Shown piece by piece: positions 21,019 to 22,478 of a DNA stretch of 22,478 nucleotides. Under the pieces are notes generated by a model that was given only the letters and a program-made list of their open reading frames with translations, searched no databases and was not told the DNA's origin. Location: IMG/VR virus record IMGVR_UViG_3300028790_000101, positions 1 to 22,478 of that record. The stretch is one strand, 5' to 3'. Source of the DNA: a virus. The translations under genes and the position numbers were made by a program. Position 1 is the first letter of the stretch. Each line of letters starts with the position of its first letter.

Positions 21019-22419
21019 TCACTCGTCCCCGCTGCGGCGGTCGTCGGACACCGCTCGGAGGCCGATTCCGAGGTAAAGCCGACCGCTTGCACGCTCGACG
21101 CGTTGATAGCCGCGCGCGACGAGCTCAGCCCCAAACTCGTTCGCGCTCACGGCGCGCTGGCCCCCGTCTTCACACCAGCGCTTGTAGGATGCGTACAGAA
21201 CACCCGCTTTGACCGTCGCAGGGGGCGTTTTGATGGTGTTTTCGCTCAGGAAGGAGGCGACCACATCCTCGCTTGCCCGATAGCTCTCGGTCTGCTCCCG
21301 AACGACAGCAGGCGCCGCAAGCCCTATGGTCGCCCACTCTCTTGCTCCTTCTACGATCCAACGCAGCACACCGGGCGCTTCCGCACGAATGGCATCCGCG
21401 AGCTGAGCGTCACGCCGCTCCTCGGGGATGACTACATCGAAGGGCACGAGCTGAACGCGCCGCCAGAGCGCAGCATCCGAGGCGTCTGCCCGCGGCTTGT
21501 AGTTCGAGAGCATCACAAGCTTGTGCGTCGGCGCGAACGTGAAGAAGTCCTGCCGCATCTGGCGCGCTGTGAGGCGGTCACCGCCTGTGAGCAGCTTGAC
21601 CTTGCTGGCGTCGAACCCAGCGCCTCGCTTCGTCTCATGGACGATGACGAGTCGAGAGCCGACGCATGAGGCCACATCGGTGGGGTGCGGCTCATGATTG
21701 CCCGTCTGCACGATGAGGCTGGCGGGACCAGGGCGCGCGTACGCGCCCAAAACGAACGTCACCACGTCCGCGAGCACGCTCTTCCCGTTGGCACCCGGCC
21801 CCCACAACACCGAAAGGACATGCTCGCGCACCACACCCGTTGCCGCATAGCCGAAGAGCCGTGCCAGGTAGCGCCGCACCTCCTGGTCTGGCTGCACCTC
21901 GTCGAGGAAGCGATGAAACGTTGGCGCTTGAGCCGACGGGTCGTATGCAACCGGGCATGTGCGTGTGATGAGATCGCTGCGGTCGTGCGCACGTAGGTCG
22001 CCGGATCGTAGGTCCACCACGCCATTGGCAACGTTCAGCGCATAGGGGTCGCGATTCGCATCATCGGGCAAGAACACCAGACCTGGCGTGCTGCGAGCAA
22101 GGTTCAAGATGGCCTCGACCCCTCCCGCCGATCCAGCGCGCTTTGCTGCCTTGAAGAGGTTCTGGTCCAGGCGCGTCGCCGCTTCTCCCGCGAGGGCGCG
22201 CGCGATGTTCTTGACGAGCTCGCGTGACTGCTCGACCTCATCCTGCACCCAATGGGTCCCCGTCCACGTGTGCCAGCCGCCGAGCTGCGCGCAGTAGCGA
22301 ACCTCGCTGCCATAGCGCTCTACAAGCCTCTCTGCGATGTCGAGTTCGGTCTGCTCCCCCTCCATCGGCTTCGGCTTTCGCCTGCGTGTCCCTGGAGACG
22401 GCATGTTCACGACTGTCAT
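21019..22419 (-). CDS. P4/D5-type SF3 replicative helicase
   Basis: 466 residues. The N-terminal 160 residues are D5_N-like (WHTWTGTHWVQDE, LNVANGVVDLRSGDL, ITRTCPVAYDPSA). The SF3 ATPase follows, with Walker A GPGANGKS (207-214), Walker B RLVIVHE (256-262) and motif C LVMLSN (301-306), then a C-terminal winged-helix-like part. Such hexameric helicases unwind origins of phages, satellites and plasmids. The ATG at 22419 follows GAGGG and overlaps the primase stop (ATGA). The upstream primase lies at the other end of the window, which shows that the sequence is circular. The primase function of P4-type fused proteins is here on the separate upstream gene. Its stop is followed by the 9-bp repeat arrays. 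Confidence 0.92.
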   Translation of the reverse strand: MTVVNMPSPGTRRRKPKPMEGEQTELDIAERLVERYGSEVRYCAQLGGWHTWTGTHWVQDEVEQSRELVKNIARALAGEAATRLDQNLFKAAKRAGSAGGVEAILNLARSTPGLVFLPDDANRDPYALNVANGVVDLRSGDLRAHDRSDLITRTCPVAYDPSAQAPTFHRFLDEVQPDQEVRRYLARLFGYAATGVVREHVLSVLWGPGANGKSVLADVVTFVLGAYARPGPASLIVQTGNHEPHPTDVASCVGSRLVIVHETKRGAGFDASKVKLLTGGDRLTARQMRQDFFTFAPTHKLVMLSNYKPRADASDAALWRRVQLVPFDVVIPEERRDAQLADAIRAEAPGVLRWIVEGAREWATIGLAAPAVVREQTESYRASEDVVASFLSENTIKTPPATVKAGVLYASYKRWCEDGGQRAVSANEFGAELVARGYQRVERASGRLYLGIGLRAVSDDRRSGDE

Positions 22420-22478
22420 GCGGCCCTCGTGATTCCCGCTGCTTGGCGAGCCGCTTCGAGCTCATCGATCGAGAACTC
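22347..22478. repeat. Terminal direct repeat, right copy (circle join)
   Basis: 131 of 132 bases match 1-132. The differing base (A at 22468, G at 122) changes codon 310 of the primase from Thr to Ile. This suggests two variants in the sequenced population, or a base error at a contig end. Confidence 0.9.
22416..22478 (-). CDS. 3' end of the primase gene, repeat copy (partial)
   Basis: The last 20 codons and stop of the primase gene whose full copy is at 70-1050. It runs off the right edge. On the circle it is the same locus, except for one Thr-to-Ile codon difference. Confidence 0.85.
   Translation of the reverse strand, partial: EFSIDELEAARQAAGITRAA

Overview
The window is best read as one complete circular mobile element of about 22,346 bp. 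Bases 1-132 recur at 22347-22478 with one mismatch, and the reading frames run across the join: the primase gene (70-1050) hands over by an ATGA overlap to a helicase gene that starts inside the repeat and continues at the far end (21019-22419). The DNA is GC-rich. Several cargo genes are short, cysteine-rich lipoproteins with Asp/Gly-rich linkers, a style common in Myxococcota (Polyangia/Sandaracinaceae-like bacteria). That host assignment is inference.

Layout, following the main leftward transcription on the minus strand. An attP region lies at about 5966-6206: the 3' part of a tRNA-Val(UAC) flanked by two pairs of TGCTACCAC arm sites. The tyrosine integrase (4558-5916) is next to it, followed by an unknown protein (3758-4495), a small HTH regulator behind two operator-like repeats (3471-3659), an excisionase/AlpA-type HTH protein (3184-3471) and a small basic protein. 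A tightly coupled replication module follows: SF2 helicase (1047-2732), AEP-type primase (70-1050) and, across the circle junction, a P4/D5-type SF3 helicase (21019-22419). A pair of inverted triple 9-bp repeats (20904-21008) separates replication from packaging. Then come the small and large terminase subunits (20200-20703, 18716-20200) and a three-gene spike/baseplate block with two tandem Gp138-like proteins (16903-18542).

The other arc is accessory. It holds a coupled trio of unknown genes (6693-8172) ending at a strong hairpin; a rightward cluster with a wHTH-like protein, a 63-residue protein and a membrane protein with a GAF-like C-terminus (8676-10721); a stretch of gene remnants (10791-13302); four predicted lipoproteins plus a small two-helix membrane protein; and a regulatory block with an RHH protein, a serine resolvase, a winged-helix protein and a P22-type antirepressor N-terminal domain (14470-16326).

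The element therefore carries integration, excision, replication, DNA-packaging and tail-spike genes. I see no portal, capsid, protease, tube, tape-measure or lysis gene. That combination fits a phage satellite (or a deleted phage) that replicates itself, brings its own terminase and spike, and would need a helper for the particle. This is the most interesting interpretation of the window.
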